Source: Desulfitobacterium dehalogenans ATCC 51507 (GTDB taxonomy: Bacteria > Bacillota > Desulfitobacteriia > Desulfitobacteriales > Desulfitobacteriaceae). Taken from it: DNA of 64,000 bases. The stretch covers positions 2,790,001-2,854,000 of the forward strand of contig NC_018017.1 of assembly GCF_000243155.2 (NCBI RefSeq), given 5' to 3'. Below are positions 44,209-53,753 of the stretch, in pieces. How positions within the stretch are numbered: position 1 is the first letter of the stretch; each line of letters opens with the position of its first letter. The translations under genes and the position numbers were made by a program. The notes under the pieces are model-generated. The model was not told where the DNA came from. It did no database searches and saw nothing but the letters and a program-made list of their open reading frames with translations.

Positions 44209-44769
44209 TTAGTAGACTTCATTCTCTGCTCTAAACAAAATGCTGTCGCCTTCACCATAACCACGAACCTCTTCTAGACCCCAATCCGAAGTGTAGTCAT
44301 TGGTCCGCCAAGTAATAAGAAACAAATCCCCGTAGAATTCAGTCTGAGTCAAAACCTTTCCATCTCTTAGGATAATCTCAACTTTCTTAATTCTGGGGTC
44401 ATTGACAATTCCGTAAAGTTTAAAATCGTAATGATCATCATCGTGAAAACCATCAATAGTATAATCTATTATCTCAGTAGGATCGTTTTCGAAGCCGATG
44501 GGATTATTACCAAAGCTCCAAAAGAAGAGGAGTTCTTTTCTTACCGTATTACAGGAGACCCATCGATCGTATTTCCCCAAAATGTATTTACCCTTATCAA
44601 AGTCCTCCATATGCACAACCTTCGACGGCCCATAATGGATGCTGCGTTCAGAATTTTCATGGGCTGACAGCGGACTCAGATAGAGGCCCGAACGCAGAAT
44701 AAAAACAGCGCCTAAAAAAACCATTATGATAATGTTTCGCATGATTTTCTTAGATCTACTCAATGACAT
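44209..44769 (-). CDS. Hypothetical membrane-anchored exported protein
   Basis: About 186 aa. An N-terminal helix (IMRNIIIMVFLGAVFILRSGLYL) acts as signal or anchor, then an external domain with FWSFGNNPIGF, a His/Asp-rich FHDDDHYDFKLYG (possible metal-binding patch), and KKVEIILRDGKVLTQTEFYGDLFLITW. I do not recognise the family. The chosen ATG overlaps the stop of the upstream gene by 14 bp, implying coupled translation and a shared role. Confidence 0.6.
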   Translation of the reverse strand: MSLSRSKKIMRNIIIMVFLGAVFILRSGLYLSPLSAHENSERSIHYGPSKVVHMEDFDKGKYILGKYDRWVSCNTVRKELLFFWSFGNNPIGFENDPTEIIDYTIDGFHDDDHYDFKLYGIVNDPRIKKVEIILRDGKVLTQTEFYGDLFLITWRTNDYTSDWGLEEVRGYGEGDSILFRAENEVY

Positions 44770-45466
44770 CACCGGCCTTAAGCGGAATTTCAACCCTATA
44801 ACTTCTATTGTAATTTTCATAGCTGATGATTAACATCTCCGCTGTTTTATCAAAATTCTCAAAGGTTCGTATCCCTCTGGTAACAATTCCTCCATTACTG
44901 GCACCGGAGCCGGCCCAATAGTCATTTCCTAAATTGTCCGAGATATTACCGATTCCGCTAAAGCTCCATCCTGTCCCCCAAAACCGGGTATCGTAATATT
45001 TGTAGATAATGCTTAACTCTCCGTTCTTTTTAAGAATAATACGGGTAAATTTAATCACTGAATCATCCAAACGTACTTTTTCATTAACCATAAGATCATA
45101 GACTATGTCGGTTGGGGGAATGTCTTTTGCCGGATCATAAACTCTCAAAGAATCAATTAGTGGTATCCCGATCATGAAAAGATTAACTGCAACCAATAAA
45201 ACAACCGCAGTATGGGTCAACCTCCACAGCCAGCCGATCACCGGATTATGCTGTTTATTTAACTCCGTTCCAATTTCCTCTGGATCTCCCATACCCTCAA
45301 CCGATAAACGTTCGGCGGTTTCTTCATCGTATCCTTGTTCGAGATATTCCTCGATTCTATCTAAAAGATGGCCTTCAAGTTCTGAATGGATTGCCCTTTT
45401 ATCAAAGGAAAACTTGACATGGGATAAAACACTCCTCAAAAAATCATCTATCTTAGGAGAAGGCAT
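44756..45466 (-). CDS. HAAS-domain (permease prefix) membrane protein
   Basis: About 236 aa. Residues 1-70 are a helical permease-prefix/HAAS domain (VKFSFDKRAIHSELEGHLLDRIEEYLEQGYDEETAERLSV, GMGDPEEIG), then one membrane helix (LTHTAVVLLVAVNLFMIGIPLI) and an external domain of ~130 residues with DTRFWGTGWSFSGIGNISDN. HAAS proteins are typically paired with PadR regulators, as here: its start overlaps padR by 14 bp. The ATG at 45466 has AGGTGG 8 nt upstream. The job of the pair is unknown, possibly envelope stress sensing. Confidence 0.72.
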   Translation of the reverse strand: MPSPKIDDFLRSVLSHVKFSFDKRAIHSELEGHLLDRIEEYLEQGYDEETAERLSVEGMGDPEEIGTELNKQHNPVIGWLWRLTHTAVVLLVAVNLFMIGIPLIDSLRVYDPAKDIPPTDIVYDLMVNEKVRLDDSVIKFTRIILKKNGELSIIYKYYDTRFWGTGWSFSGIGNISDNLGNDYWAGSGASNGGIVTRGIRTFENFDKTAEMLIISYENYNRSYRVEIPLKAGDVIE

Positions 45467-45797
45467 GAACATTACCACCTATGACTTTATTTACTGAAAT
45501 CGAGAACGTTTCCCATGTCCGCTTCTCTTCTGCAAGCTGTTTTTGGCCTTTATTCGTTATTTTATAATACTTACGCTCTTTGCCGGTTTCACCTTTTGCC
45601 ATATACGAGGTTACTAATCCGTTATTTTCAAGTCTATGGAGAACAGGATAGAGCGTCCCTTCTTTGAATAGAAATGTTCTATCCGAACGGGATTCCAGCT
45701 CCTTGATAATTTCATAACCATATCGATCTTGCTCTTGAAGCAAGGACAGCACTAAAAGATTAGTACTTCCACCGATTAAACCTTTATCAATTTTCAT
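45453..45797 (-). CDS. PadR-family transcriptional repressor
   Basis: 114 aa. Winged helix typical of PadR: GSTNLLVLSLLQEQDRYGYEIIKELE, then EGTLYPVLHRLENNGLV, and the wing GKERKYYKITNKGQKQL, with a short C-terminal dimerisation helix. GGAGGG lies 7 nt before the ATG. It is the first gene of a unit with the HAAS protein and probably represses it through the long palindrome at its promoter. Confidence 0.88.
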   Translation of the reverse strand: MKIDKGLIGGSTNLLVLSLLQEQDRYGYEIIKELESRSDRTFLFKEGTLYPVLHRLENNGLVTSYMAKGETGKERKYYKITNKGQKQLAEEKRTWETFSISVNKVIGGNVHAFS

Positions 45798-45813
45798 AAT
45801 ACTACCCTCCAAA

Positions 45814-45868
45814 TTGATATACCTTGATCATCTACGTAAATTATACATAGATGATCAAGGTATATCAA
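45814..45868 (-). promoter_or_regulatory. PadR operon promoter inside a 21-bp inverted repeat
   Basis: TTGATATACCTTGATCATCTA (45814-45834) and its exact complement (45848-45868) flank 13 bp. On the minus strand TTGATA (45863-45868) and TATAAT (45840-45845) are 17 nt apart, so one arm covers the -35 and spacer and the other the start region. This is a strong candidate for an autoregulatory PadR operator. Confidence 0.8.
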
Positions 45869-46074
45869 GGGACTTTTCTTAATCATGATGTCATTCCGTA
45901 GAGTAGAGCTACGAGCGACCACGAAGTCCGCATCACCTTTAACGACGCACTGAAACAATAAATTAACACCATCGTATGCATATTCAATTGGGTTGCTTAT
46001 CTTGCCAACTTATGTCTTGCATTTTTCTTAAACATATGTTATTTTATATAAGTCCCTTAAATACGGGATGCAAT

Positions 46075-46151
46075 CGGGGCGTGGCTCAGCTTGGTAGAGC
46101 GCTACCTTGGGGTGGTAGAGGTCGCACGTTCAAATCGTGTCGCTCCGACCA
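46075..46151 (+). tRNA. tRNA-Pro(GGG)
   Basis: 77 nt with encoded CCA. Acceptor CGGGGCG/CGCTCCG, D arm GCTCAGCTTGGTAGAGC, anticodon stem CTACC/GGTAG around TTGGGGT (anticodon GGG), T arm GCACGTTCAAATCGTGT. Confidence 0.95.
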
Positions 46152-46162
46152 AAAATTCGTTA

Positions 46163-46194
46163 AAAAAAGTCAATCTTAAATGATTGACTTTTTT
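46163..46194 (+). terminator. Terminator of tRNA-Pro
   Basis: AAAAAAGTCAATC-N6-GATTGACTTTTTT, 11 nt after the tRNA; can also act on the ACT-domain gene from the other side. Confidence 0.85.
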
Positions 46195-46252
46195 GTGTTA
46201 TATTTCAAATGATATTGCTCTTGATAAAAAGCTGTGATGGGATAAATAAGCC

Positions 46253-46705
46253 TTAATTTTGTCCGATGACTTCTATTTTCCGAACCCCTTGAATCTCACC
46301 CAGTGCAGATAATAAATTCTCCGGAATATCCACCATCCCCATATTTTCTACAGAAATGGTAACATTAGCGATCCCTTGGAGAGGGATTCCTTGATTAATC
46401 GTCAGTACATTACCCCTGAAACGGGCAATAGTATTTAATACATTGGATAGGACTCCTGCCGTATTTTCCAAAATCAAAGAAAAGGTAATGATCTTTTCCC
46501 TGCTTGCCTCATAGAATGGGAAAACCCCATCCTTGTATTTATAAAAAGCACTGCGGCTAAGCTGGACCCGGTCCACAGCCTCATTAATAGTATTTACATC
46601 CCCTTTGACCAACAGCTCCTTAGCTTGAGAGGTTTTGAGGATGGCCTCAGGGAGTATATCTTTACTGACGATTAAAAAATCTTTATTCCGGTTCTGACCT
46701 GCCAC
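46253..46705 (-). CDS. ACT-domain protein (PheB/UPF0735 type)
   Basis: 150 aa. The N-terminal part (FLIVSKDILPEAILKTSQAKELL, VQLSRSAFYKYKDGVFPF) is the HTH-like segment of the PheB/YszB family, and residues about 73-147 form an ACT domain (ITFSLILENTAGVLSNVLNTIARFRGNVLTINQ). ACT domains bind amino acids, so it is a likely amino-acid-responsive regulator; partners are not evident. Monocistronic. Confidence 0.82.
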   Translation of the reverse strand: MAGQNRNKDFLIVSKDILPEAILKTSQAKELLVKGDVNTINEAVDRVQLSRSAFYKYKDGVFPFYEASREKIITFSLILENTAGVLSNVLNTIARFRGNVLTINQGIPLQGIANVTISVENMGMVDIPENLLSALGEIQGVRKIEVIGQN

Positions 46706-46900
46706 TGTCTTTCGCTCCCTAGTGATTCTTACATAAGAAAGGGTTTGCTCTATTCACTTTATGCGAAGTGTGCCATTTACCCTTTAACTATTCAAATACA
46801 ATTATTATTAGTGACCATTATAAGCAAATGTCCGTCCTATAGCAACATTTGTTTTTTTGCACCATACGGAGCCCATTCACCTCTCCCCTTGGTTCCATGA

Positions 46901-46924
46901 AAAAAGGGTTCCCGCAGGAACCCT
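46901..46924 (-). terminator. Terminator of spoIVA
   Basis: On the minus strand AGGGTTCC-TGCG-GGAACCCT then TTTTTC, just past the spoIVA stop. Confidence 0.85.
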
Positions 46925-46931
46925 CTGGTGA

Positions 46932-48416
46932 TTAGATGATGATGCAGATTAGACCACCATTGCCGTCATTGACAATCCTTTGCAAGGTGTCTTGGAGCTT
47001 ATGTTGGGCATTCTCCGGCATCCGGTAAAGCTTAGTCTGAACCCCTTCCCGGACTAAATCATGCAAGGATTTGCCGAAGATATTGGACTCCCATACCTTC
47101 TTAGGATCGGATTCGAACTCATCGAGTATGTAACGAACTAAATCCTCAGCCTGCTTCTCCGTTCCAATCAAGGGAGTAATCTCTGTGGTAACATCTGCAC
47201 GGAGAATATGAAGGGAAGGAGCACTGGCTTTCAGCTTAATACCATAATGTCCGCCGGATTTCACCAGTTCCGGCTCTTCAAGGTACATTTCGTCAAGGTG
47301 AGGGGTCACCACACCATAGCCATTGGTACGAACCTCCTCAATAGCCGGGGCAAGTTTATCCCATTCCTTTTTGGCCCTGCTGTAGTCCAGAACCAATCTC
47401 ATAAGAGTATGTTCCCCTTCCACATTAACCCCGGTCATTTCCTCAAGAACTGTCTTAAAGAGTCCCTCTATAGCCGTCATTTCAATTTCTGCGATACCTG
47501 TTCCCAAATTCATCTGCTTAAGCAGAACATCCTGAGCATTGGAGCATTCTCCTAATTTATCCAGAGCCATATCAATATCACGAATACGACGGATGCCTTC
47601 GATGGATTGGCGAACAGCCTCTTCGAAGCTAGCCCGGACAGGATGGCTGGAATCCAGCTCTTCAACCCACTTGGGAATCTCAATATTAACTTCCGCTACT
47701 GGGAACTCATAAAGAACTTCTTCGAGAATTTGCGTAATGTCTTCCGGAGTCATATCCAAGCAATTAACCGGAATGACGGGCACATTATATTTCTCTTCGA
47801 GAGAGCTGCTTAACTCCATGGTCATTTCCGAATAAGGACGAGTAGTATTCATGACAACCACATAAGGTTTCCCTAGCTGTTTCAGCTCTTCAATGACTCG
47901 CTCTTCAGCCTCTACATAAGCTTCCCTGGGAATTTCGGTAATGGAGCCATCTGTAGTAATGACAATACCGATAGTCGAATGATCTGTAATTACTTTGCGT
48001 GTGCCAATCTCAGCCGCTTCTTGGAACGGGATGGGTTCATCGCTCCAGGAGGTCCGAACCAGACGAGGCTCTTCACCATCTTCTGACTCGTAGCCAATAG
48101 CCCCTTCCACAGCATAGCCGACACAATCCACTAAACGAACTTTCATTTGAATGCTGTCTTTGATCAGAATTTCTACTGCATCCGATGGAATAAATTTTGG
48201 CTCCGTCGTGGTGATTTGTCTTCCTGAACCACTTTGAGGAAGTTCATCATTCGCCCGCTCCCGCTCAAATACATCCATGATATTGGGCAGGACCTGGAGG
48301 TCCATGAAGCGTTTGATAAAGGTGGACTTCCCAGTGCGGACTGGCCCAACGATTCCGAGGTAGATATCGCCCCCTGTGCGCTCGGCAATATCTTTAAAAA
48401 TGTCCACTTTTTCCAC
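46932..48416 (-). CDS. spoIVA: SpoIVA, spore coat morphogenetic ATPase
   Basis: 494 aa, the normal length. A TRAFAC-type ATPase domain opens with GDIYLGIVGPVRTGKSTFIKRFM (Walker A) and DVFERERANDELPQSGSGRQITTTEPKF; the middle and C-terminal domains end with the conserved IVNDGNGGLICIII. It polymerises on the forespore surface as the coat's basement layer, and its presence indicates endospore formation. I chose the GTG at 48416 because GGGAGGGAA lies upstream; the longer frame has no ribosome site. Confidence 0.96.
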   Translation of the reverse strand: MEKVDIFKDIAERTGGDIYLGIVGPVRTGKSTFIKRFMDLQVLPNIMDVFERERANDELPQSGSGRQITTTEPKFIPSDAVEILIKDSIQMKVRLVDCVGYAVEGAIGYESEDGEEPRLVRTSWSDEPIPFQEAAEIGTRKVITDHSTIGIVITTDGSITEIPREAYVEAEERVIEELKQLGKPYVVVMNTTRPYSEMTMELSSSLEEKYNVPVIPVNCLDMTPEDITQILEEVLYEFPVAEVNIEIPKWVEELDSSHPVRASFEEAVRQSIEGIRRIRDIDMALDKLGECSNAQDVLLKQMNLGTGIAEIEMTAIEGLFKTVLEEMTGVNVEGEHTLMRLVLDYSRAKKEWDKLAPAIEEVRTNGYGVVTPHLDEMYLEEPELVKSGGHYGIKLKASAPSLHILRADVTTEITPLIGTEKQAEDLVRYILDEFESDPKKVWESNIFGKSLHDLVREGVQTKLYRMPENAQHKLQDTLQRIVNDGNGGLICIII

Positions 48417-48705
48417 AAAAATTCCCTCCCTTTTGAGTGCTGTCCCAAAAACGGGGAAGGGCCCCCACCTTATCCCCCCACCTCCCTGACACAAGATGAT
48501 GGATACCGGATAACTGGACTAGCACGTTACGCAGTATAAGTATATTGACCGGCTTGGGCAATTATGTCAAAATTTCTTTTTGCCCTGATAAATTAATTTC
48601 CTTGTTGAATTCATCCAAATCCACTACCCAATCCTTTATCATTGCTATGAAAACTTAAAGCAATATATTCCATTTAATGAAAAATAGGAATGAAAAGCTT
48701 AAAAA
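48417..48705. other. Upstream region of spoIVA
   Basis: No gene seen. It should hold the spoIVA promoter, expected to be sigma-E dependent, but I could not fix the sigma-E hexamers by eye. Confidence 0.3.
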
Positions 48706-48749
48706 GGGAGCATCGCCAATTGCTTCTTTAAAAGCTTGGCGATACTCCC
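48706..48749 (-). terminator. Terminator of the der-plsY-gpsA unit
   Basis: GGGAGTATCGCCAA ... TTGGCGATGCTCCC (minus strand, one mismatch) followed by TTTTTAAG, 24 nt after the gpsA stop. Confidence 0.8.
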
Positions 48750-48772
48750 TCAAACATTCCATAGTTCAGATT

Positions 48773-49831
48773 CTATTTATCCTGGCTATCTTGACAGTTT
48801 TCTTGGTAGGAGCCATTTTCCATGGCGATGAGAGCCACTTCTTCAATCTCGTGCTTTTTACCCCTCATCATAAGAGCTGATACTGCCGCCTTGGGATCGG
48901 TACCCTGGAAGAGAACATCATAAGCCTGTTCTGTGATAGGCATGGAGATTCCATACTGGCGGCTTAACTCATAGGCAACGCGGGTGGTGCGAACGCCCTC
49001 TACCACCATACCGACCTCTTTCAGGACTTGATCCAGGGGTTTACCCTGCCCCAAAGCAACCCCGGCCCGATGATTGCGGCTATGCTGACTGGTGCAGGTC
49101 ACAATAAGATCTCCAACCCCGGCCAAGCCGGCAAACGTCAGAGGGTTCCCTCCCATGACCACGCCCAATCGGGTAATCTCGGCAATCCCACGGGTCATGA
49201 GTGCTGCCTTTGTATTATCCCCATAGCCTAGGCCATCGGCAAAGCCGGCACACAGAGCAATAATATTTTTAAAAGCTCCTCCCAATTCTACACCGATGGT
49301 ATCTGGATTCGTATAAACACGAAATTTAGGAGTCATCAACATATCCTGGACCGCTTCGGCAGCTTGACTATCCCGGGAAGCGACCACAACGGTGGTAGGC
49401 ATATCTTTTCCCACTTCTTCAGCATGGCTCGGACCGGACAAGACCACAACAGGGTTATGGGGAAGTTCTTCAGTCAACACCTGGGAAAGCCGCTTGTAAC
49501 TTCCTTCCTCCAGCCCTTTGGCTGTATTCACAACGATGGTTCCCTGTTTAAGGTGTCCTCTTATCTTTTGCGCTGTCTCCCGTACACTATGGGAGGGTAC
49601 ACTGAGCACAAGCATCTCCGCTTCCTCAAGTACTCCGCTGTCACCTGTTGGCTTTACTGTCTGGGGCAGAACCACTCCCGGCAAATAAGGTCGGTTTTCA
49701 CGTCTCTGCTCCATAAGATCCATCTCACTGAGATTTCGCCCTAATAAGGCAACTTCATGACCTGCTTTACCCATGGAGACGGCCAGGGCCGTTCCCCAGC
49801 TACCTGCGCCATAAACGGTTATTTTAGCCAA
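48773..49831 (-). CDS. gpsA: NAD(P)-dependent glycerol-3-phosphate dehydrogenase
   Basis: 352 aa. ITVYGAGSWGTALAVSMG (NAD motif), VLSGPSHAEEVG, the catalytic lysine in ELGGAFKNIIALCAGFADGLGYGDNTKAAL, and TCTSQHSRNHRAG. It makes sn-glycerol-3-phosphate for phospholipids, used by PlsY encoded just upstream. The TTG at 49831 has AAGGGGG 6 nt before it. The C-terminus (NGSYQENCQDSQDK) is hydrophilic. Confidence 0.95.
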   Translation of the reverse strand: MAKITVYGAGSWGTALAVSMGKAGHEVALLGRNLSEMDLMEQRRENRPYLPGVVLPQTVKPTGDSGVLEEAEMLVLSVPSHSVRETAQKIRGHLKQGTIVVNTAKGLEEGSYKRLSQVLTEELPHNPVVVLSGPSHAEEVGKDMPTTVVVASRDSQAAEAVQDMLMTPKFRVYTNPDTIGVELGGAFKNIIALCAGFADGLGYGDNTKAALMTRGIAEITRLGVVMGGNPLTFAGLAGVGDLIVTCTSQHSRNHRAGVALGQGKPLDQVLKEVGMVVEGVRTTRVAYELSRQYGISMPITEQAYDVLFQGTDPKAAVSALMMRGKKHEIEEVALIAMENGSYQENCQDSQDK

Positions 49832-49853
49832 TTTAATCCCCCTTCCCACCAAT

Positions 49854-50441
49854 CTATCTTTTCAGATTGAACTTATTCTCTGTTCCATTAAGGACTCTTT
49901 GGATATTTGTCCGATGACGGATCACCACTCCACTGACAGCAACCACGGCAAACACCTTATAAGCAATAGGCTCCTTAAAAAGAAAAACCAGAATTCCTAC
50001 AGTTAAGGCGGCCAACACGGAACCCATGGAAACATAGCGTGTAAAAAAGACAATCAAGACAAAAAGGGCAATGGCAATGAGGGTAATCTTAGGCATCAAA
50101 ATGAGTATGATTCCAAAACCCGAAGCTACTCCTTTGCCGCTGGGCTTAAAACCAAATAAGGGATTCCAGCTGTGCCCTGCCATAGCCAATAATCCGGCTG
50201 TAATTCCTCCCCAAGGGCCAAAAAAACGATAGCCTAAATAGGCAGCCAGAGCCCCTTTTAAAGCATCCCCCAACAGGACGAGAACTCCGATTCTCGCCCC
50301 CAACAAACGGAAGGCATTGGTCGTGCCAATGTTCCCACTGCCATGTTTTCGAACATCAATTCCCTTATAGCGGCCTGCCAGATAAGCAAAAGGAATCGCC
50401 CCCAGCAGATAAGCGATAATAAATATCGCGTATTCCCACAT
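49854..50441 (-). CDS. plsY: PlsY, acyl-phosphate:glycerol-3-phosphate acyltransferase
   Basis: 195 aa, about five membrane helices. Conserved loops are [48 protein letters not shown], and [19 protein letters not shown]. First acylation step of phospholipid synthesis, at the membrane's inner face. It starts 2 nt after der and is followed by gpsA. Confidence 0.95.
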   Translation of the reverse strand: MWEYAIFIIAYLLGAIPFAYLAGRYKGIDVRKHGSGNIGTTNAFRLLGARIGVLVLLGDALKGALAAYLGYRFFGPWGGITAGLLAMAGHSWNPLFGFKPSGKGVASGFGIILILMPKITLIAIALFVLIVFFTRYVSMGSVLAALTVGILVFLFKEPIAYKVFAVVAVSGVVIRHRTNIQRVLNGTENKFNLKR

Positions 50442-50443
50442 CC

Positions 50444-51769
50444 CTACTCCCTCTCTTCATCCTTTTGTCTCACAATCATCCGAATGGGCGAACCTTCAAA
50501 CCCAAAGCTGCTGCGCAGCTGGTTTTCCAAATACCTGCGGTAGGAGAAATGCATTAACTCATGATCATTGACAAAGAAGACAAAGGTGGGGGGTTTCACT
50601 CCCACTTGAGTGGCATAAAGAATCTTTAAGCGCCGCCCTTTATCCGTCGGAGGAGGATTGAGATGGATCCACTCTCTCACTAAAGTATTCAGGGTGGCCG
50701 TAACTACACGGGTAGAATTCTGCTCCGCCACGAAATCAACTAACTCCAAAAGCTTAGCAACCCGCTGCCCAGTTTTGGCTGAGATAAAGAGGGTCGGAGC
50801 ATATTGCATAAAGCCCAATTCCTCTCGAATATCCTTTTCAAAACGATTCATAGTTTTATCATCTTTTTCAATCAGGTCCCATTTATTAACCACCAGGACG
50901 ATCCCTTTTCCAGCCTCATGGGCGTATCCGGCAATCTTCTTATCCTGCTCCGTAACTCCTTCACCGGCATCGATCAACATCAGAATCACATCGGAACGGT
51001 CCACCGCACGCAAAGAACGGGATACACTGTATTGTTCGGTTAATTCCTCAATGCGGCCCTTTCTTCTCATACCTGCCGTATCAATAATGATATAATGCTT
51101 GCCATCATGCTCAAAGGCAGAATCGATGGCATCCCGGGTGGTACCGGGAATATTGCTGACAATCACCCGTTCTTCACCCAGCAAGGTGTTCACTAAAGAA
51201 GATTTGCCCACATTAGGACGGCCTATAACGGCAATCCGGATCGTATCCGGGTCCACCTCTTCCTCAATTTCCTCAGGAAAATGGGAAATCACTTCGTCCA
51301 GTAAATCACCGATATTCATTCCATGAACTGCTGAGATAGGAATAGGTTCTCCCAAACCTAGATTGTAAAACTCATAGAGCTCCGTTTTCGAAAAATTCTC
51401 CACTTTGTTAGCGGCTAAAATAACCGGTTTTCCTGATCGCCTTAAGGTTTGAGCAATCATATCATCATCAGGGGTCGGCGAAATTTGCGCATCGATAACA
51501 AAAACGATCACATCCGACTCTTCGATAGCAATCTCTGCTTGGCGGCGCATTTGCGATGTTATGGGAGTATTTTCGTTGACAAATTCGATACCTCCCGTAT
51601 CAATAATTGTAAACTTACGCCCTAACCACTCAGAATCCCGATAGAGCCGATCCCGCGTAACACCAGGCCGATTCTCCACGATGGCCACAAGTCCCCCTGC
51701 CAGGCGGTTAAATAAGGTAGACTTTCCTACATTAGGCCTTCCCACTATAGCTACAACTGGTTTACTCAC
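50444..51769 (-). CDS. der: Der (EngA), tandem GTPase for 50S assembly
   Basis: 441 aa. Two G domains: [12 protein letters not shown] with DTGG and NKVE (first), [12 protein letters not shown] with DTAG and NKWD (second), then the KH-like C-terminal domain ([32 protein letters not shown]). The second GTG, at 51769, has GGAGGG 9 nt upstream and overlaps the DUF512 stop by 8 bp. Confidence 0.96.
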   Translation of the reverse strand: MSKPVVAIVGRPNVGKSTLFNRLAGGLVAIVENRPGVTRDRLYRDSEWLGRKFTIIDTGGIEFVNENTPITSQMRRQAEIAIEESDVIVFVIDAQISPTPDDDMIAQTLRRSGKPVILAANKVENFSKTELYEFYNLGLGEPIPISAVHGMNIGDLLDEVISHFPEEIEEEVDPDTIRIAVIGRPNVGKSSLVNTLLGEERVIVSNIPGTTRDAIDSAFEHDGKHYIIIDTAGMRRKGRIEELTEQYSVSRSLRAVDRSDVILMLIDAGEGVTEQDKKIAGYAHEAGKGIVLVVNKWDLIEKDDKTMNRFEKDIREELGFMQYAPTLFISAKTGQRVAKLLELVDFVAEQNSTRVVTATLNTLVREWIHLNPPPTDKGRRLKILYATQVGVKPPTFVFFVNDHELMHFSYRRYLENQLRSSFGFEGSPIRMIVRQKDEERE

Positions 51770-53099
51770 AATCTTCACCCTCCAAATCCAATCCGGTCAC
51801 CGCTTCCAGAAAGGCTCTCCCCTGGTTCTCAACCACCAAAGGCACCCCCTGCAGTTCTCCGGCCAACCATTCCAAACTTCGATCATCCAGGAATACCTCT
51901 TCATCTGCTTTAAGCATAACCCGTGGAATTAAAAAAATCTCTCCTTTAATATTACCTATATGCCTGGCAATATCCTGAGCTGTCAACAAACCTGCCACAG
52001 TCACCGTCGGTCCAAAAAAGTTATTAATAATAGTATGAAGTTCTATCGTCAAACCTTCAATATGGCTTAACTTTTTTATCAAATGATCAAAAAAGGGCAC
52101 AGCCGACACCCCGGTAATCAGGTGTACCTTCCGTTTAGGGACAGCAGCAGGAAGATGCTTGAGAGCATGATCAAATTCCTGGCGGAATTTGCTGGCCATG
52201 CCCACTCCGTTTTCCAACTGGGCAAAATCATCATAGATCTCTGTGGCAGGATAGTCCCACCCGGCTGAAGCATAGAATTCATCGGAAAAATAGACCAGAC
52301 TGCGGCCCGTTTGCCGGCGGTATTCCCTTTGCCAGCCTTCACCCTTGGTTAAGATATCCCGGGCCTCTTCAGGGGTAAAAGGGCGTAAGTCCGGCAGATT
52401 CACCCGGTACTTTGTCAGACCTACGGGTACCACGGCGATGGATTGCACCGATGGATGGAGGTTCCCCAACTCACGTACGGTCTGCTCAAGTATTTCTCCA
52501 TCATTATAACCTGGTACCAAAACTATTTGGGAATGAATATGTATCCCCGCCTCGGCAAGCCGTTTTAATTGGCAGGATAAATCACCCGCTTTTGGATTCT
52601 TCATTAAACGGACCCGGGTTTCAGAATCCCAAGCGTGAACCGAAATATACAAAGGACTGAGATGGAACTTGAGAATCCTCTCAAATTCATCATCATCTAA
52701 GTTAGAGAGAGTTATAAAGCTCCCTTGGGTCAAGGAAAGACGATAATCATCATCTTTATCATAGAGGCTGCCTCTCATCCCTTTAGGCATCTGGGCTACA
52801 AAGCAGAAAACACAATTGTTTTTGCATAGTTTTAAACCATGGGGACTAACAGCCTGAACCTCTAAACCCAATTCTTCACCATAGGACCGTTCAATCTCTA
52901 TCTCCCAAAGCTCCCCATCAGCCTTTTCCAGCAACAGAGTAAACTCGTCTTCAGCGGTTAAATACTGAAAGTCAATAATATCCTTGATCTCCTGTCCATC
53001 AATGGAAAGGATCTGATCACCACATTCAATTTCCATCTCCTCGGCGATACTGCCTCCATGGACAGCCGCAACGACTAAACCTTGTGCCAAGTTAGTCAT
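51762..53099 (-). CDS. DUF512 PDZ-radical SAM protein
   Basis: About 445 aa. A PDZ-like N-terminus ([28 protein letters not shown]) precedes a radical-SAM-like core with [20 protein letters not shown] (cysteines spaced CX3CX2C), VPGYNDGE, and the DUF512 domain ([37 protein letters not shown]). Often found next to der in clostridia; function undetermined. The start is taken at the ATG that overlaps the upstream stop, since PDZ begins right there. Confidence 0.85.
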   Translation of the reverse strand: MTNLAQGLVVAAVHGGSIAEEMEIECGDQILSIDGQEIKDIIDFQYLTAEDEFTLLLEKADGELWEIEIERSYGEELGLEVQAVSPHGLKLCKNNCVFCFVAQMPKGMRGSLYDKDDDYRLSLTQGSFITLSNLDDDEFERILKFHLSPLYISVHAWDSETRVRLMKNPKAGDLSCQLKRLAEAGIHIHSQIVLVPGYNDGEILEQTVRELGNLHPSVQSIAVVPVGLTKYRVNLPDLRPFTPEEARDILTKGEGWQREYRRQTGRSLVYFSDEFYASAGWDYPATEIYDDFAQLENGVGMASKFRQEFDHALKHLPAAVPKRKVHLITGVSAVPFFDHLIKKLSHIEGLTIELHTIINNFFGPTVTVAGLLTAQDIARHIGNIKGEIFLIPRVMLKADEEVFLDDRSLEWLAGELQGVPLVVENQGRAFLEAVTGLDLEGEDCE

Positions 53100-53727
53100 C
53101 CTTTCTATATGCAATACCTTCATCAGATTGGGATTCCTGATGGACAGCTATCGGAATCAAAGTTTTTCTGGCTTGATAATATTCCCTGGCTTTTCTGAGA
53201 ACAGCGATTATCATGCAAGCCCCAATGCTGAAGTGCCAGAGGAAGGCATTGGGGATAGTATAATATCTTACCACTCCATCAAATAAAAAAATAGTAAAGA
53301 CTATGCTCAAGAGCATCCCTCCGCAAAGAGCTGCTATCATACTCCAAAGGTCACGGGTAATGAAAAAAGCCACGGATACAAAAATTATCGCAAACAGCCA
53401 CTGGTCATAGGCTAAAATACCCGGTTCATTAAGCACAAACAAATCCTGAGCCACTATGCAGAAGCTTGCCAAAAGGATACCTGGGTATTTTCGCTCTTCT
53501 GTCTTCTTCCAGGCCACTAAGGTAAGAGCCACGAGGACAAAGATCCGAGGAAAGTGCCAATCCCAAGGCGGGAAAAAGGTAAAGCTATATTCCACAATCC
53601 ATCCGAGAACCCAAACCAAAGGGATAATCCTCAAGCTTCTATCGATACGGAAAAGGGGCCACTCTGCCCAGGCCAAAAATCCAATACTAAGGAGTAACCA
53701 CTCTCCTAAAGGAAAAACCAAGCCCAT
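53092..53727 (-). CDS. Multi-helix membrane protein, YphA-like
   Basis: 211 aa with about six hydrophobic helices (e.g. WLLLSIGFLAWAEWPLF, FVLVALTLVAW, WLFAIIFVSVAFFI, MIAALCGGMLLSIVFTIFLF) and a cytoplasmic tail REYYQARKTLIPIAVHQES. Position between a SEDS gene and DUF512-der resembles that of Bacillus yphA, but the likeness is positional. No catalytic motif seen. Confidence 0.6.
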   Translation of the reverse strand: MGLVFPLGEWLLLSIGFLAWAEWPLFRIDRSLRIIPLVWVLGWIVEYSFTFFPPWDWHFPRIFVLVALTLVAWKKTEERKYPGILLASFCIVAQDLFVLNEPGILAYDQWLFAIIFVSVAFFITRDLWSMIAALCGGMLLSIVFTIFLFDGVVRYYTIPNAFLWHFSIGACMIIAVLRKAREYYQARKTLIPIAVHQESQSDEGIAYRKDD

Positions 53728-53753
53728 CGCCTCCTCATGCTTGACTTTCCCTA

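Noticed and set aside
48677-48880. Plus-strand frame of 67 codons with a hydrophobic stretch
   Set aside because: It crosses the gpsA terminator stem and the gpsA 3' end; no ribosome site. The hydrophobic run comes from the opposite strand of coding DNA.
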